DNA from: Gigaspora rosea
Lineage: Eukaryota > Glomeromycota > Glomeromycetes > Diversisporales > Gigasporaceae
Reading direction: 5' to 3'
Length of the DNA stretch: 64,000 bases
Assembly: GCA_003550325.1 (NCBI GenBank)
Contig: QKWP01000053.1
Span: forward strand, 290,446-354,445
Part shown: one piece after another, positions 11,543 through 23,447 of the stretch
Layout: each line of letters begins with the position of its first letter
Position numbering within the stretch: the first letter of the stretch is position 1
Notes under the pieces: generated by a model
The model's database searches: none
What the model was told of the DNA's origin: nothing
Seen by the model: the letters and a program-made list of their open reading frames with translations, nothing else
Position numbers and translations under genes: made by a program

Positions 11543-12520
11543 ATTTGATTGAAATGGAAGATCATTTATTTCATTTAAATTTTACTCGTATTTATCAAAA
11601 AAATTTTCATAATAATAAGCTTTAAGAATTACAAATATTGTACAATTATATTGTAGTAAAGTTAAGAGTTATAAATTGGAAAACTTTACATTGATTCATG
11701 AAAATGCTTTAGACTTATAAGTCGAGATGATTTACAAATGAAAAATAAAAAAAATTGGAATCGCATTACCTAATGTGTGGAATTGTTCAAAATCCTGGCT
11801 TACCGACAAATTCTGAAGATTATTCAACTGAAATTTTCTGGCTTTAAAACTACTTTACATAATTTCTGTATCACATCCGTTACTTCCAGATGTTTTTTGA
11901 TGATATTGTTAATAATTTAGAATCATATCAACAAATTAGGCCAGACCAAGTTGATTATGTGTTTTACATTACCCCCCACTCCCTCATTGTAAAAAAAATT
12001 TTGAAAAATATACATAGGACTACGGGACATTTCAGAAAATTTTATAGAGTCACGGAAAAATTCGGAAAATTATACTAAGTGAACCACCTCTCCTCCCCCC
12101 CCTCCTGGAGGGGAGACGGGGGTAATATAAAACACATAATCAACTTGGTCTGGCCTTATCGAGAAAAACCTTTGGAAAAATATAATAAAAAAGTTTATGA
12201 AAAACCGACAGCATCGCATAATTTAACACTTAGTTTACCAAGCAGGAATATAGAACCATTTTCAACAGTAATCAATGAAATACATGCGGCAGAAATTACT
12301 TTGTGGGTTTATAGGAAAGATAACACATACAGTATTCAGTAATAAATAATTCGTACGGGTTTAAAATACTTTTTCGTGGGACTAGAGAAGGCTGATTCAT
12401 TTCAGGAAAAATAATCACATCTTGTCGCAGTTATGAAGGTTAAAGGTATTAATGAAATCCTTGGTGGCTATAATACCATTAACTGAGATGAACCAAAATG
12501 TGAGCTTTTCTACTATAAGA
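11543..12520 (+). pseudogene. BTB-BACK-TLDc relic, copy A
   Basis: The plus strand reads as fragments of a BACK domain (IEMEDHLFHLNFTRIYQK, NNLESYQQI) followed by the start of a TLDc domain (EPFSTVINEIHAAEI, then LGGYN). Frames change repeatedly and stops occur, no BTB domain is present, and a MITE splits it at 11939-12155. The homologous stretch at 55690-56560 is equally decayed, so the gene was probably dead before the duplication. Confidence 0.75.
11939..12155. mobile_element. Harbinger-type MITE with TTA target duplication
   Basis: The inverted ends start GGCCAGACCAAGTTGATTAT and pair over about 38 bp with one mismatch. TTA lies on both sides (11936-11938 and 12156-12158), and copy B at about 56146-56155 shows the uninterrupted site with a single TTA. 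A 3-bp TTA duplication and GGCC-type ends fit PIF/Harbinger. No coding capacity in 217 bp. Confidence 0.9.
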
Positions 12521-13216
12521 GTTGCAATGATATATATATATATTTATTGAAAAACGATACAATTTAAAATTTTATTTTAAGCCGTGTAAACAATCAGAAC
12601 TTGGATATACACAAAATGTAATATTTCATATATTTATCTATATCAATATATATTTTTATTAAAAATTTTATTTTATAGATTTCAAAAACTTGGGAAAGAA
12701 AGCTTCAAATAGATAATCTTAAATCATTAAACCCACTGCTTCAATACTTTCATTAATTTAATTTAGTTTCAGATCCTGTTTTCGAACTAAATTTTAGTTG
12801 TTATTGTTAAAAATTTTCAATACTACTATGTATATAAATATATAAACTTTTTTTTACTTAATCATAATTCTTCATCAATTATTAATCATACCTTGGCGTT
12901 TGGAATCATAACCCAAGATTCATTTTTAAACCAGTCAACATTTAACAGTGAATAGTTTATAATAAATCTTATGTTCCGCAAGCACATAGCGTAACGCAAC
13001 TGTATGATATTGTCAGATTTTCAAATAAACTTAAATTAATTACGTTGTAGGTGCTATTTTCCAAGTTTTCAGTAGTTAGTTAGTATAGAACAACATGCTA
13101 ATTTTTTTCTAGTTATATATTTTGATCAAGGAATGACAAATACGGAATGATGAAACACAGGACGAAAAGAATTACGTTACACATGTGTTTTTGTTGGCTT
13201 TTTTTTTTGATAGACA

Positions 13217-13339
13217 ATGAGCAACTTGCTGAGGGCCATAAAGACAACGACTACCGCGAGAGTTGCAATAGTGATTGCACTAGGAGTCACCGTGGAAACC
13301 GTCGGTCGTTTCCCGCTCTCCAAAGCGAGCCAGCTGTGA
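13217..13339 (+). CDS. Possible small hydrophobic protein, 40 residues
   Basis: An ATG just after a T-rich tract ending in TAG (a possible splice acceptor) opens a 40-codon frame beginning MSNLLRAIKTTTTARV and continuing through a hydrophobic IVIALGVTVETVG segment. The end overlaps GTGAGT, a possible donor, so more exons may follow. G+C is clearly higher than its surroundings. In copy B the matching start is out of frame by two bases with the conserved part, so the frame is not preserved there. I do not recognise it; a small mitochondrial or membrane protein is a guess from composition. Confidence 0.3.
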   Translation: MSNLLRAIKTTTTARVAIVIALGVTVETVGRFPLSKASQL

Positions 13340-13743
13340 GTGAAGAAATGATAGAATCACGTGCTCATAGCTTTGGAAGCGGGTTAGGTTGTGAAAAATT
13401 TTGGTGTGGGAGTTGGTTCCTCCGTTCTAGGTTTTCTGTTCCTTCAATTGTCGCTCGTTACTTGCGCCAACTCTTATGCCCCGCATCTGTTCTAATTATT
13501 GCATATGAACTTCCCATTATGTAGACACCTTCACATGCACGTGCATTACGTGTCACTATCGTAATGCAGAGAGGCCGGGATGTCATGTGGCTGTTTCTCT
13601 TTTCGATTACGTGACCTATCATCACTTTACATAACGATTCGTCATGCATCAGGTTAGATATGTGCGCCACATCTATAAATCACCTTAAATATGAAACATT
13701 GTGATAGGCTTTTGCGTTTTATCGTTTATTTTAATTTACAAAT

Positions 13744-15701
13744 ATGAAAAGCGAATTTATTCAAAATTTATTAGAAGATTTTTCAAATTTGCTTGAAAGG
13801 TTTTCGATGTAAAAATTAAAATCGGTGAAGATCCAAATATTAAAGAATTTAAAGCACATTCTATTATCCTATCGGCAAGATCAGATTACTTTAAAGCTGC
13901 ATTGTCATCACAATGGGCAAGGAGAGAAAACGGAATTATTGTATTCGAGAAGCCTAATATTTCACCATCAGTGTTTGAAATTCTTTTAAAGTAAGCTTAG
14001 ATTTTCAAAATACTTATTCAATTGTTTATAAACTAAAAAGTGATCTAGAATTGTACCTCACGTGAGTGATAAAACTTCGCACTCATGATTTTGCGTAACT
14101 TGCGTGAAATAATGTCATATTTTATGCGAGATAAATTATTTGATTAAGAAAACTTTAAAGAAATTTTTAGCAAGAATTCTTAAAAGTGAAATAATGTGTG
14201 CGAATTCGCGTGATATATGTTTATCTGACGAATGGTACATTTCTAGTGATCCACGTATAAATATAAAAACATTATATTAATTTTTTATGTCATTAAATTG
14301 CAATGTTTATTTTTCTGTAAAATAAATAGTTATATTTATACAGGAAGTTCTCTGATAAAAAAGAAGTAAGCTTTCTCGATATTTTTATTGCAGCTGATGA
14401 AATTCAATTATATGAACTTAACCAAAAAGTTAAAAAATGTTTACTTGAAACTGAATCAGCATGGAAGTTTCCCAAAGACTTTATTACAATATGTAAACAT
14501 AATACTTTTACTGATTTATATCAAATTGCATTTGAACTTGTATGTAAAAGACCCAGAATTATTTTTGAATCTAAAGATTTCTTAAAAATGGAAGAAAAAG
14601 ATTTAATAAGACTATTAAAATCTGATAGACTTAGATTAGAAGAGATTGAAATTTGGGAATATTTAATTAAATGGGGAATTGAAAATACAGAATCTATTTT
14701 AGGTGATGATTTAACTAAATGGACACAATTAGATTTCATAGAACTTGAGAAAGTTTTGCATAATTGTATTCCTCATATTAGATTTTTGGAATCCTCATTT
14801 GATGAACTCCGTTAATTATAATTAAATATAAAAATATTCTGCCAGGTAATATTTTTGAAGAAATTTTTCAACATTTATTAGATTCTAAATATAAGCACAA
14901 TTTACCAAAAAGAGAATCAGTATATTTTTTTTATTCGAAAATTATTGATGCAAAAGATGCAGCATTAATAGCAAGTTGGATTGATAAAAAAGAAATACCC
15001 TATCATATTAAGGATATGCCTTATGAATTTGAACCTATTTATCAAGCAAGCCGTGAAAATTTTAGTATTAAAAAGTTTCATAAAAGTTGTGATGATAAGG
15101 GACCAACCATTGTTATAATTAAAGTAAAAATTCAAATGAAATAATTGGTGGATATAATCCATTAAATTGGCATAGTGATGATTATAATTTCAAAACAACA
15201 TCCAAAAGCTTTATATTTTCATTATCTTCATTATCTAATAGAGCAATTCCCATATTAAGCTATGTCTCTTCTAAAAAAGAAGCAATCACACAGTGTAAAA
15301 CAAAAGGGCCATGTTTTGGTTTCCAAGATTTATGGATAGAATATTATAGATCACAAAGATCTGCTGTTGGTATAAGTAAACAAAATTCTTATGAAATAGG
15401 GATTATTGATAAAGACATTTTTGAAATAGAAGAATATGAAGTATTTCGAATTAATTATAAGCAATCTTCATTTAGAATAATGTTTAATAAAATACTTAAA
15501 TTTATTTTATTGATATTTATTTTATTTGTATATAAGCAATTATATAAAGAATTATCTAAGGAAAAGCCCATAGTATTTGTATTTTTAAATGTTATTACGG
15601 CATTTGTAATGGCTTTAGTGGCAAATTCAGTATTTATGACTATTGGAGTTAAAGAAATAGCAAAACTTTATGTTCTACTATTGTTTATTCTATATCTCTA
15701 G
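13744..15701 (+). pseudogene. BTB-BACK-TLDc pseudogene, copy A
   Basis: This is the sibling of the gene at 57942-59904, with the same two-exon layout: a BTB exon, an intron of about 340 bp and a long exon for the BACK, TLDc and tail parts. It is broken relative to copy B by a 7-base net loss near 13800 (after the LLEDFSNLLE stretch), a lost T near 14813 that gives a stop after DELR, and a lost base near 15126. The exon 1 donor here is GTAAGC, closer to consensus than the GTAGGC of copy B. The separate open frames at 14588-14815 and 15480-15701 are pieces of the same gene. Confidence 0.85.
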
Positions 15702-16679
15702 TTCCTATTTTAATTAATATTATAAAGGTGGATATTAAGGGATTATTATTTTTTTTACATGTTTCTTTTCACTATTTTCAATTCATTTGCAATTTTTGAT
15801 TTGTTTAGTAGTAGTATTTTAGCAAATCTTATAGCATTATTTTTTGCTGCTGCTTTAGTTTTTATATTACAGTATTATGAAAGGTGACTGATCAGTTTTT
15901 ATTTTGAAATATGATAATGTATCTGTGGCAATATACATATTTATATTTATTATAGTGATATAATAAAATTTTTTACGGTTTCATATTCTGCTACTACTTT
16001 TATGTGCTAAATTTCCAGTTTAATTACTGTACTGAAGGAGAAAATTGAAGATATAATTTTTAGAATTTATATTATTTTCAATGTTTTTTATATTATCCTT
16101 TTATTTATTTATGATATTTGAGGTTATTAGGAGTAAGATTTTAATACAAATCCTTGCAGAAACATCTTTTTTTGGTGCTATAGTTGTTATATTTTATTTG
16201 GAGTAGAATTATTATATTTATATTTAAAATTTTACTTGAGTTTAAAGTATTCAAATTTATCTTATAGTGGATTAAATTTATGACAAAGACCTCCCTAGCT
16301 ATTGTAAAAGATATTATAATTTCATTATCTGCTACTATTTCTATATCTTTAATTTTTCCATTTAACAACTGTTATAAAGAAGCAAATTAAACATTAATTC
16401 TTGTGGTATTATTTTTGTTGCTGCTACAAGACCATAATATGACCTGAAGACATGTGATTTTGTAATACAAAACAACAATTTTAAATTTAGGTTGATTGGG
16501 TGAATTTAGTCTATTTGACAATTTTGATGAATTAGAAAAATTCAATAAGTTGAGGCAATAGAATTAAAAGAGCAAATAAAATGAATATGAGAAATTAGAG
16601 CAATTAGAATACAATAAGGCTTATTCTAATATTTGTCACATAAAAATTTTAGACATGTCATATGACTTACCAATATGCA
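15702..16679. other. 3' flank of copy A
   Basis: This A+T-rich stretch aligns with 59905-60825. It includes a hydrophobic frame (about 15755-15885) matching the one after the gene in copy B. Copy A has an extra AATTAGAGCAATTAGAA-type stretch near 16570-16660. Confidence 0.5.
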
Positions 16680-17097
16680 TGTTGTGAAAGGTTCCCTACA
16701 CCCGTGTTTTTTTTTGTTGTTTTTTTTCTTCTTTTTCCTTCTTCTTCTTTCACTTTACTTCTTTACTTTGCCTGATATACATAGCCACCTATATACTCAA
16801 CTAGTTAGTACGTGTAAGAGATAAGGTTCAAAGATAGAAGTAGTAAATTGTTTTCTTATCTATACAAAGCCCCGCATTTATTTCCGAAGTTGCATTTATT
16901 CCCAAAGTTGCATTTATTCCCGAAGTTGCATTTATTCACTTTCTTGCATTTATGCACTAAGTTCTGTAGTCTAAGCTGTGTTTAAATAAGAATGTAAAAA
17001 GTATTTAAGCGATGGATCAGTCGCATTTAATAAAGAATAACTTAGTTCGAGTTAAAGTTAACAACTCAGTTGAGTTTAATACTTCGAAATCATAACA
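16680..17097 (+). mobile_element. Solo-like LTR (fossil)
   Basis: It starts TGTTGTGAAAGG and ends AATCATAACA. The left edge is exactly where alignment to copy B stops, which supports an insertion boundary. It contains four imperfect copies of an 18-20 bp unit (GTTGCATTTATTCCCGAA, 16870-16960) and AATAAAGAA near 17025. No partner LTR was found and no coding part is attached. The family is unknown. Confidence 0.45.
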
Positions 17098-17348
17098 GTA
17101 GAAGTAGTGACTCCCGTAGTTAATTACTTGCCTCCTAAAAACTTTTGCCCATATTAAATTGTCCACTTCTCGTTAAGAATAAACCTTTGAAATTCGAGTA
17201 GAAGTGTTGCATAGTATAGTTTCCATCTATTTATCCTGATAGTATTGTGTTTAGTCTACTTTGATCTACCTGTAAAAGAAAGTAAAAGAATCTAAGTCGT
17301 AGAACTTACCTCTATTTTACTAAAAACCTTGGTTAGTCACCTGTCTGC

Positions 17349-17965
17349 ATTAAAAATGTTCTGATTGGCTTGCTTATGCATACACGCAAACATGAATGTT
17401 GTCAAGAAAACCAGGATTTGGAATTTTTTTTGCCTTAAGTTGTTATGAAATAAATTGATCTCTCTGAAGCTAAAAGTTTAATTATACTATAAATCCATAA
17501 ATAAATAATCAAGGAGTCACAAATATTAAGCCTAAGTAATATTCACGAAATATGAATCATGTGATGACCTCAAATAATCAAAAAGCCACAAATATCAAAG
17601 CTAAGTAATATTCACTAAAATATGACTTATGTGGTGGCCGCAATATGGTAAATCTTTATGGTGTGCCCATGTTAAAAATGTTCTGATTGACTTGCTTATG
17701 CATACACACAAAATGAATATTGTCAAGAAAACCAGATTTGGAGTTTTTTTTTGCCTTATGTTATCATAAGATAAATTGATCTCAAAAGTTTAATTGTGCT
17801 ATAAATTCTGTAAATAAATAATCAGGGAGCCACAAATATCAAGACTAAGTAATATTCACTAAAATATAACTCATATAGTGACCACAAATAATCAAAAAGC
17901 CACAAATATCAAGACTAAGTAATATTCACTAAAATATGACTTATATGGTGTCCGCAATATGGTAC
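17349..17965 (+). repeat. Tandem dimer of ~300-320 bp
   Basis: The segments 17349-17668 and 17669-17965 are diverged direct copies, both containing AATGTTCTGATTG and GTCAAGAAAACCAG. Each holds a smaller unit twice, marked by CACAAATATCAA and TAAGTAATATTCAC. There is no reading frame. Position 17098-17348 before it is featureless. Confidence 0.7.
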
Positions 17966-17995
17966 AGTAATAATTATTTTACTGCACGTCTGTAA

Positions 17996-18160
17996 GGGGT
18001 GTGCCATTTATTACGTAATATTTTTTACTTAGTAGCCACCTCTACCCATGTATGGTGTGATCATTTTATCTAATTCTAATCAATTAATATAATATATAAA
18101 TGTGATCATACCTCTGACCATGTATCTATAGTAAAAATTATGTAATAAATGGCATGCCCC
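17996..18160. mobile_element. Harbinger-like MITE with TAA target duplication
   Basis: The ends GGGGTGTGCCATTTATTACG and its inverted counterpart GGGGCATGCCATTTATTAC enclose 165 bp. TAA lies directly outside both ends. The pattern fits a PIF/Harbinger-type non-autonomous element. Confidence 0.7.
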
Positions 18161-18341
18161 TAAGAACGTGCAAGAATGCTAGTATAGAATAAATTGCATA
18201 TAACAATTAAAAAGGGTGTCAATTTTTTTAAAATGCACAAATAAAATAATGCATATCTTAATTACTAAATATAAGACAATTACCTAACCTTAATTGGTAA
18301 AAAATATAAAATAAAGGAAATCCTTTATTATTAAAATGCAT

Positions 18342-18955
18342 TGTTATAGAATGAAGTCCTAGTTTTATTACCATTAGATTCTATAATTTCTATGATTAAA
18401 ATGAGCTATAGTTTATTAGAAACAGATTAATAGTTAAGTAGATAATAATAGATTAACACTTGTATAACATATACTTTTATACCTTTATACCTTTATACTT
18501 TTATACCTTTATACTTTTATACCTTTATACCTTTATACTTTTATACTTTTATACTTTTATACTTTTATACCTTTACATCTTTATACTTTTATATCTATAT
18601 ACTTTTATACTTTTATACTTTTACACGAATGTATTTCTAAAAATATATATAAACCCTAGCTTTTACCCTTCTTTAACTTTAGGATTTGTTCCCTGCAATT
18701 CTTTAGTTATAGGAATTCTTTAGGCACAGAAACCTTTAGATAGTCTTGTAGCAAAGTCTTGTAACGTACTTAAATAAAATATATCTTTGCCCAACTAAAT
18801 ACACTCCTGTTCTTTGAGTAAAATATATCGAACTGCCATAGTGAGGAAACATTCCACTTCCACACCGCTTCATATCTTCTCTGACCCTACAAGATCCCTG
18901 TCGCCGTGTGCTATGTTGCTAGTGGTATATTAAGAAGGCTATACCGCTTGTAACA
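18342..18955 (+). repeat. Left LTR of the 18342-25127 element
   Basis: It contains the microsatellite at about 18472-18625, a TATA-like ATATATATAAACCC near 18642 and AATAAAATATATC near 18774, giving plus orientation. Confidence 0.85.
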
Positions 18956-19212
18956 TTTTGGTGCCTTCTGGCGGAAAGCATCAAAAATAATTGGAAAGCA
19001 TTAAAAACTGTTGAAAATATTAAAAACAGCTAGAACTTTTAGGACCTTCTTCTTCTCCTTCTCCTCATCTTTGAAATTAAAGCAGCCAGGAACATTGTAC
19101 AAATATTGAAGGGTGGAAACATTAAGTTGAATCCTCTCCTTCTTTTTCTTTTGGGAAAGATTATTTTGTCTATTTACGTCTGACTATTACCAAGGAGTAA
19201 TAGCTTTTGGTT

Positions 19213-19338
19213 TTCCTGTCGAATTGAAAGAGATTCGTTCAGAAGGGCATACTTGAAGCCTCTTGCATTTGTTGCACCGGTATTTTCCTGTCGAATTGAA
19301 AAAGATTCGTTCAGAAGGGCATACTTGAAGCCTCTGCT
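19213..19338 (+). repeat. Internal direct repeat in the LTR element
   Basis: A unit of about 57 bp containing TTTTCCTGTCGAATTGAAA and CAGAAGGGCATACTTGAAGC occurs twice, at 19213-19269 and 19281-19338. Confidence 0.75.
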
Positions 19339-19389
19339 TTTGTAGCACCCCATTTAGTTATTTATTTTTTTTTGACACAGTTTAATAGT

Positions 19390-22300
19390 TTATTAATGAA
19401 AATTTTATAAAATGAAAAACCTCTCACCCTCTCAAAATTTGGTTCTCTCCAAATCTCCCAACTCTACAAAATCCCAAATTTACCCCATTTTATACCAACT
19501 CCACATCCACTAAACCCAACCCCACAAATTCCATATCCCTCCAAACCCTAATGCTACCCAAACCCAATTTCACTAAAATCTGACTATATTAAACCCCAAC
19601 TTTACAAATCCGACTCCAAGTACCCACTATATATATGCTATAACAAACATTCATTACTTATTATTTACTTATCTTTTATTTAATATTTTAATTTAATTTA
19701 ATACATTTACCCAACCCCAAACTACAAAACCTATCCTGTCGCAAACCCTAACTATTCAATCCCCCAAATCCTACCCATAATTTCTGAATCCACCTCTAAT
19801 CATCCATTCCGAATACCTCATTTCTAACTATCCGATTTTCCCAAATCTAATCCAACTTTAGAATCCGCCTCTAATCACCCTTTCCAAACCTAATTCTAAA
19901 CCTGTCCTCCATCTCCATCTATTCCTCATTATCCGCTTCTTACCTTTAAAACTACCCCTAAACCTTTACTCCTTATAACCCGCTAAACACCCAAATCCTA
20001 ACTTCTCTTACTAATCCTTAAACCCGAATCTATCTACTAACCTAAAACCTTATCTCTTATAATCGAATCCAAGCAGACGTAATACAATTATTCCTTCGGT
20101 TGCTCTCTTTGAAAAATTCCAAGTTGAACAACCAAGTCCGTAAATGTTCTGCCAAACTTGGACCACTAGTACCTCCGACTAAAGCAAAGACAGTCAAATC
20201 CCTAAACCTCAAATACCAACATTTTTAGATTCGCCAAAATCCCGATTTCATACCCTCAATTCGAGAATCTCGATCTCCATTCGGAACTTTGACTTCTCTA
20301 AAGATCCCAGCTTCTTAATCGATTCATTAAACACAATTCGCCCTATCAAAAGAATTGGTCGATTTGTTTCGAGTTCCTATTAAAAAAAAAATCGGTATTA
20401 GTAATCGCAGAAATATATATAGGAAAATATATATATAATCAATAATGAAAATAACGAATGATACTTATAATGTTGAAAGCCCGAACCCAGAATACGAAGA
20501 ATGATCATCTCATCTGCATTGATCATTTTCTTTACTTTAATAATCCCATTCGCCTAAATCGTTTATCCATTGTATATATATATATCGAAGAACCCAAATC
20601 TGAGAAGCAAAATAAGAATAAGATTCAGAATTAGTTAAAAAATATATATATATATAAATCGTTATTAACTTTCGCAATTATAGAAAAAAAATTCGATAGT
20701 TACCTAATAACCCCTCATATGCAGTGAACCTATCGCAAATTCGAATATTACAAGACCCAGAAAAATTCCCGATACATCTCCTAACAGTGCTCCACCAAAA
20801 AAGACCTATACTTATCCTAGAAGATTCGGCTACTATGCCTTACCAAAAAGGAATGGAATCGCTTATTCACCACACCCAAATGCCAGAAAATCATAGTACT
20901 TTGTTGACCGAATCAAGTCTCAAAGTCCTGAAAGCGACATATCAAATTCAACAGTAATAATGTCTAAACGTAACGATCCCACAAAAGGACTCAAGCCCCA
21001 GGGTCCCATAGAATAGGACAAAGCCTATGTATAAGAAGAAATATCTCAGGTCGTCAAGTGCCAAGTTTAGACCCAAGACCCGACGAAGCAAGATATGAAC
21101 CACACCCGAAGACGAAAGAAGTTAATAAAAAGAAAGATACCGAAAGACAAAGAAAACTGATGAAAAAAAAAAAACATAATACTTAACCTATATCGGAACC
21201 GGTACCATCAAAAATGAAGTAAGAATTAGAATAGACCTAACAAGACCTACCCATAAGGAAAGAAGACATGACCCGACAAAGCAAAATAAGACCCAGACAA
21301 ACAAGAGAACCGTACCAAGCCTGTTCCGAAGGATGTACGATCCAGACCAATCAAGCCCCAAGACCCTACGAAGTAAGGCCAGTCCGACAAAGTGGAACAA
21401 GATCAACCTCTATAAAAAAAAAAGATACCTACGTAAAACAACTACACATACGAAGACATCCAGCGCCAAGTTCCAGACCCAGAAGAGCAAGACAGGCCTC
21501 GATAAAGGTCAACAAAGAAAAGAGCCGGAAGAGAAGACAAGTTCAATAAAGAAATACCGGAGTCAACAAGGATATACAAGACCCGACCTAATGAGACATA
21601 CCCGGAATGTAGGAAGGAAGGTTCGACCCGGTAAAGCAAAACAAGACCCTACTCGAAACAAAAAAAATTGGATCAGGCCCAACAAGACCACATCATAAAG
21701 AAAAACGGGACCCATACGAAAGAAATTACAAAAAAAAATTTTTAACTTCAAACAGCCTTATGTCGAAATAAGCCCACTCCTGAAGAAACAAGACCAAACC
21801 AAGACCGTAGGAAAAGACCAGGCCCAACGAACAAGATAAAGACCAACTCAAGTCCCAGACCCGGAACAATAAAACGACTAAGAATTGGTCGACTACCTTG
21901 CAATGACAAAAGGTCCAACAAGACTCAAAATCTATGACTACGAGAATGCCGAAGACGAAACGAAGGCTAGAAGAAAAGAGTGAACTACGTGGATGAAAAC
22001 CTTGTAAACCTACACTTTAAGACTATCCAAAGCAACAAAAATTAGAAACAGGCACCTACCTCGACAATGTAAACCCGTATCAACAAAGAAATCGCACAAC
22101 GTTCGACCAACAATGCGAAAGAAGACGACGTCGAAACAAAAATACAATAAAGACCTCGACACCAACTACAACGATGAAGTCTACAAACTCCAAGAAGCGA
22201 CGACTCCAAGATTTAACTACGACTCCAAGAACGACGACGGTTTCAAGATCTATATACTAATGAGAAAAGAAAAAGAGTTAAAATATGCAAATCGGAAAAA
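19390..22300. other. Strand-skewed, mostly non-coding interior of the LTR element
   Basis: From about 19390 to 20100 the plus strand is rich in C, A and T and nearly free of G (CCCAACCCC-type phrases). From about 20960 to 22300 it is rich in A, C and G and poor in T, with a recurring phrase like GACCCGACAAAGCAAAA. Open frames here follow this composition and repeat pattern, so I do not call them genes. A proline- and tyrosine-rich phrase near 20780-20890 is the only stretch with a protein-like look. Confidence 0.5.
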
Positions 22301-22806
22301 TTATTAATTTAATATTACACATGATCTTCCAGTGTAACGTAATGACTACACTATGATTATGACCGACAGAACACGTACAATTAAATCGTGATCGAAATCA
22401 AGGGTCGTAACCGCGCAAAATTTATACTAACGGTTACTTGTGAGCTACACGAAGTATTCGACGAATATTAATCAATTAACCGGAAAAGACAACAATAGAC
22501 AAAGACTTTAACAAATTTGACACTTTATACTTAAGATTTTTAGATACAGAAACTTAAAACTTTATTCTTACATCGAAACACTTTTCAATTTTTTTTTAAC
22601 TTTATTAATATCATTTACTATTTATTTTTGAAAACTTAATATTATTTTATTTATTATATTACTATTACAACATTAATTATTACTTATATTATTTACAAAA
22701 TTTCGAAAAATTTAAGAATTTTATTTACAAGAATAATTAAAATAGATACAAAAATTAATTGTAAAATAATACGACGATTTCTATTTACTTCTTCAACCCT
22801 TCTTTG

Positions 22807-23127
22807 CTACTCTCTATTTTCTTCTTCCAACTCTCGATTTTCTTCTTCCAACTCTTGATTTTCTTCTTCCAACTCACTAGCTTCTTCGACTCTTCTTTCT
22901 ACTTCTCTAACTCTTCTTCTCAAAACCGCATTTTCATCTTCTAAGTTTGCTGCCCAAGCCCTCCACCTATTTCGTTCTAAAACCATCTGCTCATACCGAC
23001 TTGCTTGCTGAAGGGCTTCGATGTCAGGAGGATTTATTTCTTGCGCTTGTTCTTGATAGTTTATTAGGCGGTTTTGGAGCCTCGCCATTCGAGAGGAAAC
23101 GGAATCAGCCTTCTTAGTACGAGTCAT
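22807..23127 (-). CDS. Antisense coiled-coil protein inside the LTR element
   Basis: A 106-residue frame starts MTRTKKADSVSSRM, directly after a T-rich tract ending in TAG on the minus strand, which could be an intron acceptor in the 5' leader. The middle (EALQQASRYEQMVLERNRWR) and the C-terminal half (ELEEENQELEEENRELEEEN) are strongly heptad-like, predicting a long coiled coil. It has a codon pattern and amino acid bias unlike the surrounding frames. It runs antisense to the LTRs. It may be a captured host fragment or an element-specific protein. Function is unknown. Confidence 0.5.
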   Translation of the reverse strand: MTRTKKADSVSSRMARLQNRLINYQEQAQEINPPDIEALQQASRYEQMVLERNRWRAWAANLEDENAVLRRRVREVERRVEEASELEEENQELEEENRELEEENRE

Positions 23128-23240
23128 CTATAAAATAAAAATAAATTAGAAACAACTATTTCTAAGCATTATGTATACTGAAAAAGGAGAAAATAAAATA
23201 AACACAAGTGCGTTGGCCACCACACTTGTGAAAGACCGAG

Positions 23241-23447
23241 TTGAATCAGAAAATATCTACCGGGGCGACTACTACAGTGGTAAAACCGAATGTAGAGCGC
23301 TCACCCAGTCGTAGAAGACCGGCTTCGCACATAGCAAGTGCTAAGGCTAAGCTCACAGCCCGAAAGTATACACACCTGGAGCAAGACAAGGCAAGGCAAG
23401 GCAGAAAGTTGACGAAAAGTTTTTATAAAAAGAAAATTATTATCTAA
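23241..23447 (+). CDS. Possible basic peptide, unrecognised
   Basis: The 68-codon frame is rich in K, R, S and T (RSPSRRRPASHIASAKAKL) and lies in the locally G+C-richer patch upstream of the antisense coiled-coil frame. There is no similar frame elsewhere in the window and no family resemblance that I can name. It may be chance. Confidence 0.2.
   Translation: MNQKISTGATTTVVKPNVERSPSRRRPASHIASAKAKLTARKYTHLEQDKARQGRKLTKSFYKKKIII

Larger units (their letters stand above)
11534..16679. repeat. Segmental duplication, copy A
   Basis: This stretch aligns with 55744-60825 in the same orientation, covering a BTB-BACK-TLDc relic, a spacer with a small frame, the TLDc gene and its 3' flank. Divergence is a few per cent plus indels by eye. 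Both edges of A meet LTR sequence (11533 and 16680). Copy A carries a Harbinger-like MITE absent from B, and lacks the MITE present in B at 57658-57860. Confidence 0.9.

Noticed and set aside
18460-18723. Long frame rich in Tyr, Phe and Leu
   Set aside because: It is the translation of the TATACYTTTA microsatellite inside the LTR.
21188-21751. Overlapping open frames on both strands
   Set aside because: They arise from the T-poor skewed repeat; no frame is favoured and none resembles a protein family.
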